Shown: one piece after another, positions 16,542 through 25,714 of the stretch
Layout: each line of letters opens with the position of its first letter
Position numbering within the stretch: position 1 is the first letter of the stretch
NCBI GenBank assembly: GCA_910584965.1
Contig: CAJUDZ010000001.1
Coordinates: 192,760-256,759 of the forward strand
Direction: 5' to 3'
Source: an uncultured Lachnospiraceae bacterium
GTDB lineage: Bacteria; Bacillota; Clostridia; Lachnospirales; Lachnospiraceae
DNA length: 64,000 bases
Notes under the pieces: generated by a model
Told to the model about the DNA's origin: nothing
What the model saw: the letters and a program-made list of their open reading frames with translations, nothing else
Databases searched by the model: none
Made by a program: the position numbers and the translations under genes

Positions 16542-18302
16542 ATGATGGAAACAAAAAAAGCAAAGCATGTTTACAGAGAGGTCACATTACAGCAGATCGG
16601 CGAGCCGGATATCGGCCGGGAATTAAAAACCGCCGGCTGGGTGGAAAATATCAGGGATCACGGCGGTGTTTCCTTCGTGGATTTACGGGATATGTACGGC
16701 GTTCTCCAAGTGGTGATGCGGGATACTTCTCTTTTGAACGGACTCTCCAGAGAAATGTGTATATCCGTTGAGGGACTCGTGGAAAAAAGGGATGAAGAAA
16801 CATACAACGCCAGGATTCCGAGCGGAACGATCGAACTCGAAGCCCATAAGGTAGAAGTACTCGGAAAAGTATATAAGCCGCTTCCCTTTGAGGTGATGAC
16901 ATCGAAAGAAACGAGGGAAGAAGTACGGCTGAAATACCGCTATCTGGACTTACGGAACCGGAAGGTAAAAGATAACATCATTTTCCGCTCAAAGGTCATC
17001 GCCTGTCTCAGGGAAGAGATGACAAAGATGGGATTTCTGGAAATACAGACGCCGATTCTTTCCTCCTCTTCACCGGAAGGGGCCAGAGATTATATCGTGC
17101 CTTCCAGAAAATATAAAGGAAAATTTTATGCGCTGCCCCAGGCGCCGCAGCAGTATAAGCAGCTTCTGATGGTGGCGGGATTCGATAAGTATTTTCAGAT
17201 CGCGCCCTGTTTCCGGGATGAGGACGCGCGTGCCGACCGTTCGCCGGGAGAGTTTTACCAGCTCGATTTTGAAATGAGTTTCGCCACGCAGGAGGATGTT
17301 TTCCGGGTGGGAGAGGAAGTGCTTTCGTCAGTTTTTGAAAAGTTTGCGCCGGAGGGGTATGAAGTGACAAAGGCGCCCTATCCGGTGATCGGCTACCGGC
17401 AGGCTATGCTGGAGTTTGGCACGGATAAACCGGATTTGCGGAACCCGCTGCGCATCATTGACCTGACGGATTTTTTCCGGAAATGCACGTTTAAGCCTTT
17501 CCATAACAAAACCGTCCGGGCAATAAAAGTGCATGCCGGGATGTCCAAAGGCTTTCATGAAAAACTGCTGAAATTCGCAACGGATATGGGAATGGCAGGC
17601 CTGGGATATCTGGAAGTGGACGAAGAGACGGCATATAAGGGGCCGATCGATAAATTTATACCCGAAGAACTGAAAAAAGAGCTTGCAAGGCTGGCCGGGC
17701 TTTCCGAAGGGGATACGATTTTCTTCATTGCGGATAAAGAGGCGCGTGCGGCATATTATGCGGGACGGCTCCGTACAGAACTGGGAGAGAAACTGGAACT
17801 GATCGAGAAACGCGCGTTTCGGTTCTGCTATGTGAACGATTTCCCCATGTTCGAACTGGATGAGGAAACGAAACAGATCGGCTTTACCCATAACCCGTTT
17901 TCCATGCCCCAGGGAGGGCTGGAGGCTTTACAGACGAAAGACCCGCTGGAAATTCTGGCTTATCAGTACGATATCGTCTGCAACGGCGTGGAGCTTTCTT
18001 CCGGGGCCGTCCGCAGCCACGATATGGAAATTATGGCGAAGGCTTTTGAAATTGCGGGATATGACGAGGAGGTTCTGCAGAAAAAATTCGGCGCGCTCTA
18101 TAACGCCTTCCAGTTCGGCGCGCCGCCCCATGCCGGCATGGCGCCGGGAATCGACCGTATGATTATGCTTCTTCGCGGAGAAGAAAATATCCGGGAAGTC
18201 ATCGCTTTTCCCATGAGCGGTACGGCACAGGATTTCATGTGCGGCGCACCGGGCGATGTAACGGAGCAGCAGCTTCGGGAAGTGCATATTAAAATCCGGT
18301 AA
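16542..18302 (+). CDS. aspS: Aspartate--tRNA ligase (bacterial type, probably non-discriminating)
   Basis: A 586-residue class II synthetase. Domains in order: N-terminal anticodon-binding OB fold (about 1-110), catalytic core with motif 2 FRDEDARADR (Phe224 on), the bacterial GAD insertion (about 300-420), and motif 3 ending GIDR (Arg539). His40 in RDHGG is the residue I associate with enzymes that also charge tRNA-Asn with Asp, and the downstream gatCAB genes would amidate that product. ATG 16542 follows GGAAAGGGG. The operon is controlled by the T-box leader. Confidence 0.96.
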   Translation: MMETKKAKHVYREVTLQQIGEPDIGRELKTAGWVENIRDHGGVSFVDLRDMYGVLQVVMRDTSLLNGLSREMCISVEGLVEKRDEETYNARIPSGTIELEAHKVEVLGKVYKPLPFEVMTSKETREEVRLKYRYLDLRNRKVKDNIIFRSKVIACLREEMTKMGFLEIQTPILSSSSPEGARDYIVPSRKYKGKFYALPQAPQQYKQLLMVAGFDKYFQIAPCFRDEDARADRSPGEFYQLDFEMSFATQEDVFRVGEEVLSSVFEKFAPEGYEVTKAPYPVIGYRQAMLEFGTDKPDLRNPLRIIDLTDFFRKCTFKPFHNKTVRAIKVHAGMSKGFHEKLLKFATDMGMAGLGYLEVDEETAYKGPIDKFIPEELKKELARLAGLSEGDTIFFIADKEARAAYYAGRLRTELGEKLELIEKRAFRFCYVNDFPMFELDEETKQIGFTHNPFSMPQGGLEALQTKDPLEILAYQYDIVCNGVELSSGAVRSHDMEIMAKAFEIAGYDEEVLQKKFGALYNAFQFGAPPHAGMAPGIDRMIMLLRGEENIREVIAFPMSGTAQDFMCGAPGDVTEQQLREVHIKIR

Positions 18303-18366
18303 TATCCGGCATGCCGCGGAGCGTCGGCATTTCCGGATTCGGAAACAGAGAAAGGAAGATTGCGTT

Positions 18367-18657
18367 ATGGCGAATATCATTGATGATGAAACGATCGAAT
18401 ATGTAAGCATTCTGGCGAAGCTGGAGCTTTCGGAGCAGGAGCGGGAACAGGCGAAGAAGGATATGGGCAGGATGCTGGATTATATTGACAAACTCGGCGA
18501 ACTGGATACGGAAGGCGTGGAACCGATGGTCCATATTTTCCCGGTGCAGAACGTATTTCGCGACGACATTGTGACAAACTCTGACATGAGGGAACAGTTG
18601 CTTTCCAATGCGCCGGAGCAGAAGGACGGGATGTTTGTGGTGCCGAAAACAGTGTGA
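18367..18657 (+). CDS. gatC: Asp-tRNA(Asn)/Glu-tRNA(Gln) amidotransferase subunit C
   Basis: The 96-residue small subunit that clamps GatA and GatB. Typical features are IEYVSILAKLELSEQE at the N-terminus, a long helix with a DYIDKLGELDTEGVEP segment, and the C-terminal NAPEQKDGMFVVPKTV. Located between aspS and gatA in the same direction, with AAAGGAAG before the ATG. Confidence 0.96.
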   Translation: MANIIDDETIEYVSILAKLELSEQEREQAKKDMGRMLDYIDKLGELDTEGVEPMVHIFPVQNVFRDDIVTNSDMREQLLSNAPEQKDGMFVVPKTV

Positions 18658-18743
18658 ACGGTTCCCTTTGAAGCACGCGCTCGCTCCGCGAAAATGCGCA
18701 GCGGTACAAACGGGGCAGTCTGAGAAGAAAGGCGGGAAATGAC

Positions 18744-20237
18744 ATGAATTTACTGGATATGGGTGCGGTGGAGCTGGCCGCGGCGATCAGGGACGGCAAG
18801 GCGACGGCGGTGGACGCGGTCCGGGCTTCACTTGAGCGGATAGAGGAAAAAGAAGCGCTTTATCATTGTTATGTGACAATCGATCGAAAGGGAGCGCTGG
18901 CACAGGCGGAGGCGGTACAGTCGCGGATTGAGCGGGGAGAGCTTAACGGGCCGTTAGCCGGCGTTCCGGCGGCAGTCAAAGACAATCTGTGTACGGCGGG
19001 GATGCTGACAACCTGTTCTTCCGGAATGCTGAAGAATTTTGTGCCGGCCTATTCCGCGGAGGTAGTATTAAATCTGCACAGGGCCGGGGCGGTGATTCTC
19101 GGAAAGACGAACATGGATGAGTTTGCCATGGGTTCCACCACGGAAACATCGGCTTTCGGGGAAACCAGAAATCCCTGGAATCCGGCGCATGTGCCGGGCG
19201 GTTCTTCGGGCGGCTCGGCGGCGGCGGCAGCGGCGGGAGAGTGCTTTTATGCGCTCGGTTCCGATACGGGCGGTTCGATCAGACAGCCGGCTTCTTTCTG
19301 CGGGGTGGTGGGTATGAAATCTACCTATGGGACGGTATCGCGTTACGGGCTGATCGCCTATGGTTCTTCTCTCGACCAGATCGGGCCGATTGCCCGTAAT
19401 GTAACGGACTGTGCCGCGGTTTTGGAAGCGATAGCCTCTCACGATGAGAAAGATTCCACTTCGATGGAAAGACCGGACACGGATTTTATGTCGGCTTTGT
19501 ACGAAGATGTGCAGGGAATGAGAATCGGTATACCGAAGGACTATTTCGGGGAAGGGCTGGACGAAGAGGTCAGGAATGCCGTGCTCGGAGCGGCAAAACT
19601 GCTGGAAGAAAAGGGTGCCATAGTGGAAGAGTTTGATCTGCGTCTGGTGGACTATGCGGTTCCCGCTTATTATACGATCGCGGCGGCGGAGGCGAGTTCC
19701 AATCTGGAGCGTTTCGACGGCATCAAGTACGGCTATCGGACGACGGATTACAACGGGCTTCACGGACTGTATAAGAAAACCCGCTCCGAAGGATTCGGCG
19801 AAGAAGTAAAAAGGCGCATTATGCTGGGCTCTTTTGTGTTGAGTTCCGGCTATTACGACGCATATTATCTCAAGGCGCTGAAAGTAAAGGCGCTGATCAA
19901 AAGAGCATTTGACGACGCTTTTTCCGGATATGACCTGATTCTGGGACCGACGGCGCCGACAACGGCGCCGAAACTGGGCGAAAGTCTGGCGGATCCGATT
20001 AAAATGTATCTGGGAGATATTTATACGATCTCCGTCAATCTGGCCGGGCTTCCGGGAATCAGCCTTCCATGCGGTCTGGACGGCGCCGGACTTCCGATCG
20101 GTTTACAGCTGATCGGGAACTGTTTTCAGGAAAAGAAGCTGATACGGGCGGCATATACTTATGAAAAAGCGCGGGGAATATTTCCGGCTGCGAATGAAGG
20201 AGTAAAAATAACGTCTGACAGAAAGGCGGGGGAATGA
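18744..20237 (+). CDS. gatA: Asp-tRNA(Asn)/Glu-tRNA(Gln) amidotransferase subunit A
   Basis: The 497-residue glutaminase subunit that releases ammonia from glutamine. The amidase-signature triad is intact: Lys79 (AVKDNLC), Ser154 (GGSSGGS) and nucleophile Ser178 (DTGGSIRQP). The stop overlaps the gatB start by four bases, indicating coupled translation and matched subunit amounts. Confidence 0.97.
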   Translation: MNLLDMGAVELAAAIRDGKATAVDAVRASLERIEEKEALYHCYVTIDRKGALAQAEAVQSRIERGELNGPLAGVPAAVKDNLCTAGMLTTCSSGMLKNFVPAYSAEVVLNLHRAGAVILGKTNMDEFAMGSTTETSAFGETRNPWNPAHVPGGSSGGSAAAAAAGECFYALGSDTGGSIRQPASFCGVVGMKSTYGTVSRYGLIAYGSSLDQIGPIARNVTDCAAVLEAIASHDEKDSTSMERPDTDFMSALYEDVQGMRIGIPKDYFGEGLDEEVRNAVLGAAKLLEEKGAIVEEFDLRLVDYAVPAYYTIAAAEASSNLERFDGIKYGYRTTDYNGLHGLYKKTRSEGFGEEVKRRIMLGSFVLSSGYYDAYYLKALKVKALIKRAFDDAFSGYDLILGPTAPTTAPKLGESLADPIKMYLGDIYTISVNLAGLPGISLPCGLDGAGLPIGLQLIGNCFQEKKLIRAAYTYEKARGIFPAANEGVKITSDRKAGE

Positions 20238-21700
20238 ATATGGCAAAAGAATACGAAACGGTCATCGGCCTGGAAGTGCATGTGGAACTGGCCGCCAAGA
20301 CGAAGATTTTCTGCGGCTGTCCGACGGCTTTCGGAGGAGCGCCCAATACCCATACCTGCCCGGTCTGTACCGGCATGCCGGGTTCTCTCCCGGTTTTGAA
20401 TAAAAAGGTGCTGGAATATGCGGTTTCGGTAGGAATTGCGACAAACTGTGAGATTACGCGGTACGGCAGATTTGACAGAAAGAATTATTTTTATCCCGAC
20501 AATCCGCAGAATTATCAGATTTCCCAGCTGTACCTTCCTGTCTGCAGAAACGGCGGAGTGGAGATTGAAACGGCGGAAGGCGGGAAAAAAATTATTGGTA
20601 TTCACGAGATCCATATGGAAGAAGACGCGGGAAAACTCTTCCATGACGAATGGGAGAACTGTTCGCTGGTGGATTATAACCGTTCCGGCGTGCCGTTGAT
20701 CGAAATTGTTTCCGAGCCGGATATGCGAAGCGCGGAGGAAGTCATTGCCTATCTGGAAAAGCTGCGCCTGATTATCCAGTATCTGGGCGCTTCCGACTGC
20801 AAATTACAGGAAGGTTCCATGCGGGCGGACGTCAATCTTTCGGTGCGGGAAGCCGGAACGGAGGCCTTCGGCACGAGAACGGAGATGAAGAACCTGAACT
20901 CTTTTAAGGCGATCATGCGGGCCATTGCAGGGGAACGGGAACGGCAGATCGACCTGATCGAGGAAGGAAAGGAAGTCGTTCAGGAGACAAGAAGATGGGA
21001 TGATGCGAAAGGAGAGTCCTATGCGATGCGCAGCAAGGAAGACGCACAGGATTACCGCTATTTTCCCGATCCGGATCTGGTGCCGGTGGTCATCAGCGAT
21101 GAAATGCTGGAAGAGCTGAAAAGCAGACAGCCGGAGTTCCGGGAAGCCAAAATGGCCCGTTACAGGGAAGAATACGGCATTCCCGAATATGATATCGACA
21201 TTATTACGGGGACGAAACATATGGCCGATCTGTTTGAAGAAACTTCCGCGCTCTGCGGACAGCCAAAAAAAGTATCGAACTGGCTGATGGGCGAGACGAT
21301 GCGGCTGATGAAGGAAAAAGAAACGGACGCCGAGGAGCTGCGTTTTTCGCCGGAAAATCTGGCGAAGCTGATTGCGCTTGTCGACAGCAAGGCGGTCAAC
21401 GGACAGGTGGCAAAAGAGGTTTTTGAAGTGATGTTCGAAGGGAATATCGATCCGGAAAAATATGTGGAGGAACACGGCTTAAAAACGGTGAATGACGAAG
21501 GAGCGCTCCGAAAAGCGGTCGAAGAAGTGATTGCCGGGAATCCGCAGTCCGTCGAAGACTACCGGGGCGGCAAAGAAAAAGCCCTCGGCTTTCTCGTCGG
21601 GCAGACGATGAAAGCCATGAAGGGCAAAGCGGATCCGGCAATGGTCAACCGGGTGCTGCGGGAAGAACTTGCGAAACGTCCGATATCGGAGGGCGAATGA
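20234..21700 (+). CDS. gatB: Asp-tRNA(Asn)/Glu-tRNA(Gln) amidotransferase subunit B
   Basis: The 488-residue subunit that binds the misacylated tRNA and activates its side-chain carboxylate. Visible features are GLEVHVELAAKTKIFCGC, the zinc cysteines (CGC and CPVC), EEDAGKL, DYNRSGVPLIEIVSEPD and the C-terminal YqeY-like tail. ATG 20240 is an alternative start two codons in. Completes the transamidation operon with aspS, gatC and gatA. Confidence 0.97.
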   Translation: MNMAKEYETVIGLEVHVELAAKTKIFCGCPTAFGGAPNTHTCPVCTGMPGSLPVLNKKVLEYAVSVGIATNCEITRYGRFDRKNYFYPDNPQNYQISQLYLPVCRNGGVEIETAEGGKKIIGIHEIHMEEDAGKLFHDEWENCSLVDYNRSGVPLIEIVSEPDMRSAEEVIAYLEKLRLIIQYLGASDCKLQEGSMRADVNLSVREAGTEAFGTRTEMKNLNSFKAIMRAIAGERERQIDLIEEGKEVVQETRRWDDAKGESYAMRSKEDAQDYRYFPDPDLVPVVISDEMLEELKSRQPEFREAKMARYREEYGIPEYDIDIITGTKHMADLFEETSALCGQPKKVSNWLMGETMRLMKEKETDAEELRFSPENLAKLIALVDSKAVNGQVAKEVFEVMFEGNIDPEKYVEEHGLKTVNDEGALRKAVEEVIAGNPQSVEDYRGGKEKALGFLVGQTMKAMKGKADPAMVNRVLREELAKRPISEGE

Positions 21701-21731
21701 AGCCCGCTGTGCGCAGGGCGCCATACCCGCA

Positions 21732-22541
21732 TTAGTTTTCCGTCAAAAAATTAAGAAACTGTATGATCGTATCGAGATGTCCGGTGGTGGCGGGCAGTCC
21801 GAGAACCGCCTCCGACGGATATCCCTGATAGGTCGTGTTATTTGCCGCCAGATAAGCGTAACAGCCGGCATCCATGATTTTGCTTCCCTCCGGCAGACTG
21901 ATGCCCACAAGGAGCGGTTTTTCCATAGAAGAAGGGTCGTGGTGGTCGATGGTATATTCGTCGGGATTCGGCATTTCGTCCAGAGAAAGGAGCGCGTCGC
22001 CCTCTTCCATATCAAAGGCGGCGGCATCCGTATAGTACAGGCAGTCCTTAAACTTTTCCAGCGTTTCCGGCGGCAGAACGGTTTCCAGATCGAGATAAAA
22101 TTCGCTCCTGGCCAGTTTCTCAAAAGTGGCGGTGTCCGCAACGATGACATCGATCATGCCGGCGGAAGCCATGGCGGCCAGCTTTTCCATGCTGGACATC
22201 GAATAATCCGTAAAACCGTTGCTTGAAAAAATGAACGAAGTATCGAAAGTAACGCTGTACTTGTCCGTATCGATTCCGGCGTATTCCGCAAAATCAGCAT
22301 CCCAGGTCTGCTGCTCCGCTATAAAGGTGTCCGGGCTGATGAGAACGCAGTAAAAGGCGGAATCCTTACTTGTGGCGACCTGATAGATGAAGGAACCGGC
22401 CAGAATGAGAACGACGATGACCGCGATCGTGTGTATCTTATAATAGTACCAGAAGTACTCCAGCTTGCCTTTGGTACTCATATCTTTCATTTTCCGGTGC
22501 TGTTCTTTAATTTCTCCGTAAAGAGATGACTGGGATGACAT
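21732..22541 (-). CDS. Membrane-anchored protein with extracellular domain, unknown function
   Basis: A 269-residue protein: cytoplasmic head (1-32), one helix (about 36-56, IAVIVVLILAGSFIYQV) and a large outer domain of about 210 residues. The outer domain (MIDVIVADTATFEKLA, LLVGISLPEGSKIMD) has a feel of periplasmic binding protein folds, but no motif proves it. ATG 22541 follows AAAGGAG with 9 bases spacing. It converges on gatB with a 31-base gap. No partner transporter is adjacent. Confidence 0.8.
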   Translation of the reverse strand: MSSQSSLYGEIKEQHRKMKDMSTKGKLEYFWYYYKIHTIAVIVVLILAGSFIYQVATSKDSAFYCVLISPDTFIAEQQTWDADFAEYAGIDTDKYSVTFDTSFIFSSNGFTDYSMSSMEKLAAMASAGMIDVIVADTATFEKLARSEFYLDLETVLPPETLEKFKDCLYYTDAAAFDMEEGDALLSLDEMPNPDEYTIDHHDPSSMEKPLLVGISLPEGSKIMDAGCYAYLAANNTTYQGYPSEAVLGLPATTGHLDTIIQFLNFLTEN

Positions 22542-22693
22542 ATGCGGCACTCCTTTTTTGATTTTTTGAATCATCATTGTCTTAAAAAATCCATCGATAA
22601 TTTCTTATAAAAAGTATCATACTTTTTTCGGAAAATGATGTCAATGTGCGAATCATGTATTTTTTCTGAAAAAAGAATAAAATATTGTAGTGC

Positions 22694-22722
22694 TTGCAAC
22701 TTTTTTGAAATTGTTATATTAT
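22694..22722 (+). promoter_or_regulatory. Likely housekeeping promoter
   Basis: TTGCAA (22694-22699), 17-base spacer, TATTAT (22717-22722), upstream of the DUF6106-like gene in an otherwise empty 255-base gap between divergent genes. Confidence 0.6.
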
Positions 22723-22796
22723 ATTTTCATACAAAAAATATCTGTGCGTAAAGGCGGATATGGGGGAAGAGCGTGGGCACAGAAAGGAGTCAGTAA

Positions 22797-23288
22797 ATGG
22801 TAAGTGAAACTTATGTAGAATGTCTTGTGGCAAGGAAATCATCCTTTGCAGTACGTTTTCTGAAAACGCTGCTCATCATGCTCACCATATGTTTTGTTTT
22901 GATCGGCATGGTATTTGTTCCGGGCTTCCTGATTGCGATTGCGACGGGGGTCGGCGCATATTTTGCTTATATGAATGCGGATCTGGAATATGAATATCTC
23001 TATATTGATAAGGAGATCAGCATCGACAAGGTCATGGCGAAAAGCAGAAGGAAACGCATTGCTGTTTATGACGTACAGCGCATGGAAGTTTTTGCGCCTG
23101 TGAAATCTTATCATCTGGACGCATTTAAGAACCGCGAGATGAAATCGGTTGATTACAGTTCCAGAATGGATGACAACAAAAAATATATGATGGTCTATGA
23201 GGGAAATCTGAAAATCTTTTTGGAGCCGAGCCCCGAGATGGTAAAGGCGATTCAGATGGTCGCTCCGCGTAAAGTGTTTACGGACTAA
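22797..23288 (+). CDS. Small membrane protein, DUF6106-like
   Basis: A 163-residue protein with two close helices (about 22-62) followed by a soluble domain containing YLYIDKEISIDKVMAKSRRK and ending LKIFLEPSPEMVKAIQMVAPR. This matches a conserved Clostridia family that I recall as DUF6106; no function is known. AGAAAGGAG precedes the ATG. Followed by a hairpin terminator and then guaB. Confidence 0.8.
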   Translation: MVSETYVECLVARKSSFAVRFLKTLLIMLTICFVLIGMVFVPGFLIAIATGVGAYFAYMNADLEYEYLYIDKEISIDKVMAKSRRKRIAVYDVQRMEVFAPVKSYHLDAFKNREMKSVDYSSRMDDNKKYMMVYEGNLKIFLEPSPEMVKAIQMVAPRKVFTD

Positions 23289-23291
23289 TGG

Positions 23292-23331
23292 AAAAGTATA
23301 CTGTCAGTTTTCGGGCTGGCAGTACTTTTAT
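23292..23331 (+). terminator. Probable rho-independent terminator
   Basis: AAAAGTATACTGTCAG and CTGGCAGTACTTTT form an imperfect stem of about 14 pairs with a one-base bulge, ending in TTTT-rich sequence. Confidence 0.7.
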
Positions 23332-23379
23332 ATACAAAACTATCTACTATTTACAAAATGAAAAGCAGGAGGAGAGAAA

Positions 23380-24834
23380 ATGGGTCAGATTATTGGCGAA
23401 GGCATTACTTTTGATGATGTGCTCTTGGTACCGAGTTATTCACAGGTGATTCCCAATCAGGTAGACTTGACAACGTGGCTTACAAAGAAAATCAAACTGA
23501 ACATCCCTATGATGAGTGCAGGCATGGATACGGTGACTGAGCACAGGATGGCAATCGCGATGGCCAGACAGGGCGGCATCGGCATTATACATAAAAACAT
23601 GTCGATTGAAGCGCAGGCAGAAGAAGTTGATAAGGTAAAACGTTCCGAAAACGGCGTCATTACGGATCCCTTTTCTCTGACCCCGGAACATACGCTGGAG
23701 GATGCGGACGCGCTGATGGCGAAATTCAGAATCTCCGGCGTGCCGATTACGGAAGGCAGAAAACTCGTCGGCATCATCACCAACCGTGATTTGAAATTCG
23801 AAACGGATTTTTCCAAAAAAATCAAGGAATCCATGACTTCGGAAGGGCTGATTACCGCCAAAGTGGGCATTACGCTGGAAGAAGCCAAACAGATTCTGGC
23901 TAAGGCGAGAAAAGAAAAACTTCCGATCGTGGACGACGATTATAATCTGGCCGGTCTGATTACGATCAAGGACATTGAGAAAACAATCAAATACCCGCTG
24001 GCGGCGAAAGACGGTCAGGGAAGGCTGTTATGCGGCGCGGGCGTCGGCATTACGGCGAACGTTCTGGACCGTGTCGGTGCGCTGATCGATGCGAAGGTAG
24101 ATGTGATCGTTTTGGATTCCGCACACGGGCATTCCGAAAACGTGCTTCGCTGTGTTCGGATGATCAAGGAAAAATATCCCGATATTCAGGTAATTGCCGG
24201 AAATGTGGCGACAGGAGAGGGAACAAAGGCGCTGATCGAAGCCGGAGCGGATGCGGTTAAAGTCGGCATTGGACCGGGCTCTATCTGTACGACCCGTGTC
24301 GTTGCGGGAATCGGTGTTCCGCAGATCACGGCGATCATGAGCGCATATGAAGTGGCAAAAGATTACGGGATTCCGGTTATTGCGGACGGCGGCATCAAGT
24401 ATTCGGGCGATATGACGAAAGCGATCGCGGCGGGCGGCAATGTGTGCATGATGGGAAGCATTTTTGCGGGCTGCGACGAAAGTCCGGGAACTTTTGAATT
24501 ATATCAGGGAAGAAAATATAAAGTATACCGCGGCATGGGCTCCATCGCGGCGATGGAAAACGGCAGTAAAGACCGCTATTTCCAGACGGATGCGAGAAAA
24601 CTCGTTCCGGAAGGCGTGGAAGGCCGCGTTGCCTATAAGGGAACGGTAGAAGATACCGTATTCCAGCTGATCGGCGGTATCCGTTCCGGTATGGGCTACT
24701 GTGGTACAGGGACGATCGAAGAATTAAAGCAGAACGGCAGATTTATCAAGATTTCGGCGGCATCCTTAAAAGAAAGCCACCCGCATGATATTCATATCAC
24801 GAAAGAGGCGCCGAATTACAGCGTGGACGAATAG
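23380..24834 (+). CDS. guaB: IMP dehydrogenase
   Basis: Oxidises IMP to XMP, the committed step to GMP. The 484-residue length is typical. A (beta/alpha)8 barrel is interrupted by two CBS domains (about 95-205). Catalytic Cys303 is in GPGSICTTR, with GGIKYSGD and the flap sequence YRGMGS visible. AGGAGGAGAG lies before the ATG. Two genes for the final steps of IMP synthesis follow, so this is a purine end-pathway cluster. Confidence 0.97.
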   Translation: MGQIIGEGITFDDVLLVPSYSQVIPNQVDLTTWLTKKIKLNIPMMSAGMDTVTEHRMAIAMARQGGIGIIHKNMSIEAQAEEVDKVKRSENGVITDPFSLTPEHTLEDADALMAKFRISGVPITEGRKLVGIITNRDLKFETDFSKKIKESMTSEGLITAKVGITLEEAKQILAKARKEKLPIVDDDYNLAGLITIKDIEKTIKYPLAAKDGQGRLLCGAGVGITANVLDRVGALIDAKVDVIVLDSAHGHSENVLRCVRMIKEKYPDIQVIAGNVATGEGTKALIEAGADAVKVGIGPGSICTTRVVAGIGVPQITAIMSAYEVAKDYGIPVIADGGIKYSGDMTKAIAAGGNVCMMGSIFAGCDESPGTFELYQGRKYKVYRGMGSIAAMENGSKDRYFQTDARKLVPEGVEGRVAYKGTVEDTVFQLIGGIRSGMGYCGTGTIEELKQNGRFIKISAASLKESHPHDIHITKEAPNYSVDE

Positions 24835-24852
24835 AAAGGCAAGGTTATCGAT

Positions 24853-25566
24853 ATGGAGAAAATTTCACTGGCGAAGGAACTTGCAGGTAATTCTTATCCG
24901 GGCAGAGGGATTGTGATCGGGAAGTCCGGGGACGGGAAATATGCCGTGACGGCCTATTTTATTATGGGCCGGAGCGTGAACAGCAGAAACCGCGTTTTCG
25001 TAACGGAGGGAGAAGGTATCCGCACACAGGCCTATGACCCGGCCAAACTGGAGGATCCGAGCCTTGTCATTTATGCGCCGGTCAGGGTGCTTGGCAATAA
25101 GACGATCGTGACAAACGGCGACCAGACGGATACAATTTATGAATTGATGGATAAACAGCAGACTTTTGAACAGGCATTGCGGACGAGGACTTTTGAGCCG
25201 GACGGGCCCAATTATACGCCCCGTATTTCAGGCATCATGCACATCGAGAACGGCGGCTATAACTATGCGATGTCCATTTTAAAGAGCAGCCAGGGAGACC
25301 CGTCTTCCTGCCAGCGCTATACGTTTGCGTATGAAAATCCCAGGGCAGGAGAAGGACATTTTATCCATACTTATATGGGAGACGGCAGTCCGCTTCCGAG
25401 TTTTGAAGGAGAGCCTGCGCTCGTCGGCATCGAAGGGGATATCGACGCTTTTACGAAGATGATCTGGGATAACCTGAACGAAGAAAATAAAGTTTCCCTT
25501 TTTGTCAGGTTTATCGAGATCGGGAGCGGAAAGTACGAAAGCCGTATCGTGAATAAGAATGTCTGA
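24853..25566 (+). CDS. PurO-type IMP cyclohydrolase
   Basis: A 237-residue protein of the PurO-like IMP cyclohydrolase family (NSYPGRGIVIGKS, GRSVNSRNRVF, an internal NGDQTDTIYE and PNYTPRISG). It would close FAICAR to IMP, the reaction done by the N-terminal domain of bifunctional PurH in most bacteria. It lies 18 bases after guaB and 148 bases before a stand-alone AICAR transformylase, so the PurH activities are split between two genes here. Family assignment is from remembered motifs; the catalytic residues are not individually assigned. Confidence 0.88.
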   Translation: MEKISLAKELAGNSYPGRGIVIGKSGDGKYAVTAYFIMGRSVNSRNRVFVTEGEGIRTQAYDPAKLEDPSLVIYAPVRVLGNKTIVTNGDQTDTIYELMDKQQTFEQALRTRTFEPDGPNYTPRISGIMHIENGGYNYAMSILKSSQGDPSSCQRYTFAYENPRAGEGHFIHTYMGDGSPLPSFEGEPALVGIEGDIDAFTKMIWDNLNEENKVSLFVRFIEIGSGKYESRIVNKNV

Positions 25567-25632
25567 ATGCGGCTCTGTACAGAGACAGGATTCTGCAGTC
25601 ATGCAGGAAACAGAACCGGATGATACTTTAAG

Positions 25633-25657
25633 AGCCTGCGGCCCGGATCCGCAGGCT
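25633..25657 (+). other. Intergenic hairpin without T-run
   Basis: A 9-bp perfect stem (25633-25641 with 25649-25657) between the PurO-type gene and the transformylase gene. With no T-run it is more likely an RNA-stability or processing element than a terminator. Confidence 0.5.
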
Positions 25658-25714
25658 GTGGAAGATATGGTTATTTAGATTGAATCATAAACTGCTCTGA
25701 CATGGAGGATTATC

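Noticed and set aside
20804..21475. Minus-strand ORF of 223 codons opposite gatB
   Set aside because: Mirror of a well-supported conserved gene with no motif or ribosome site.
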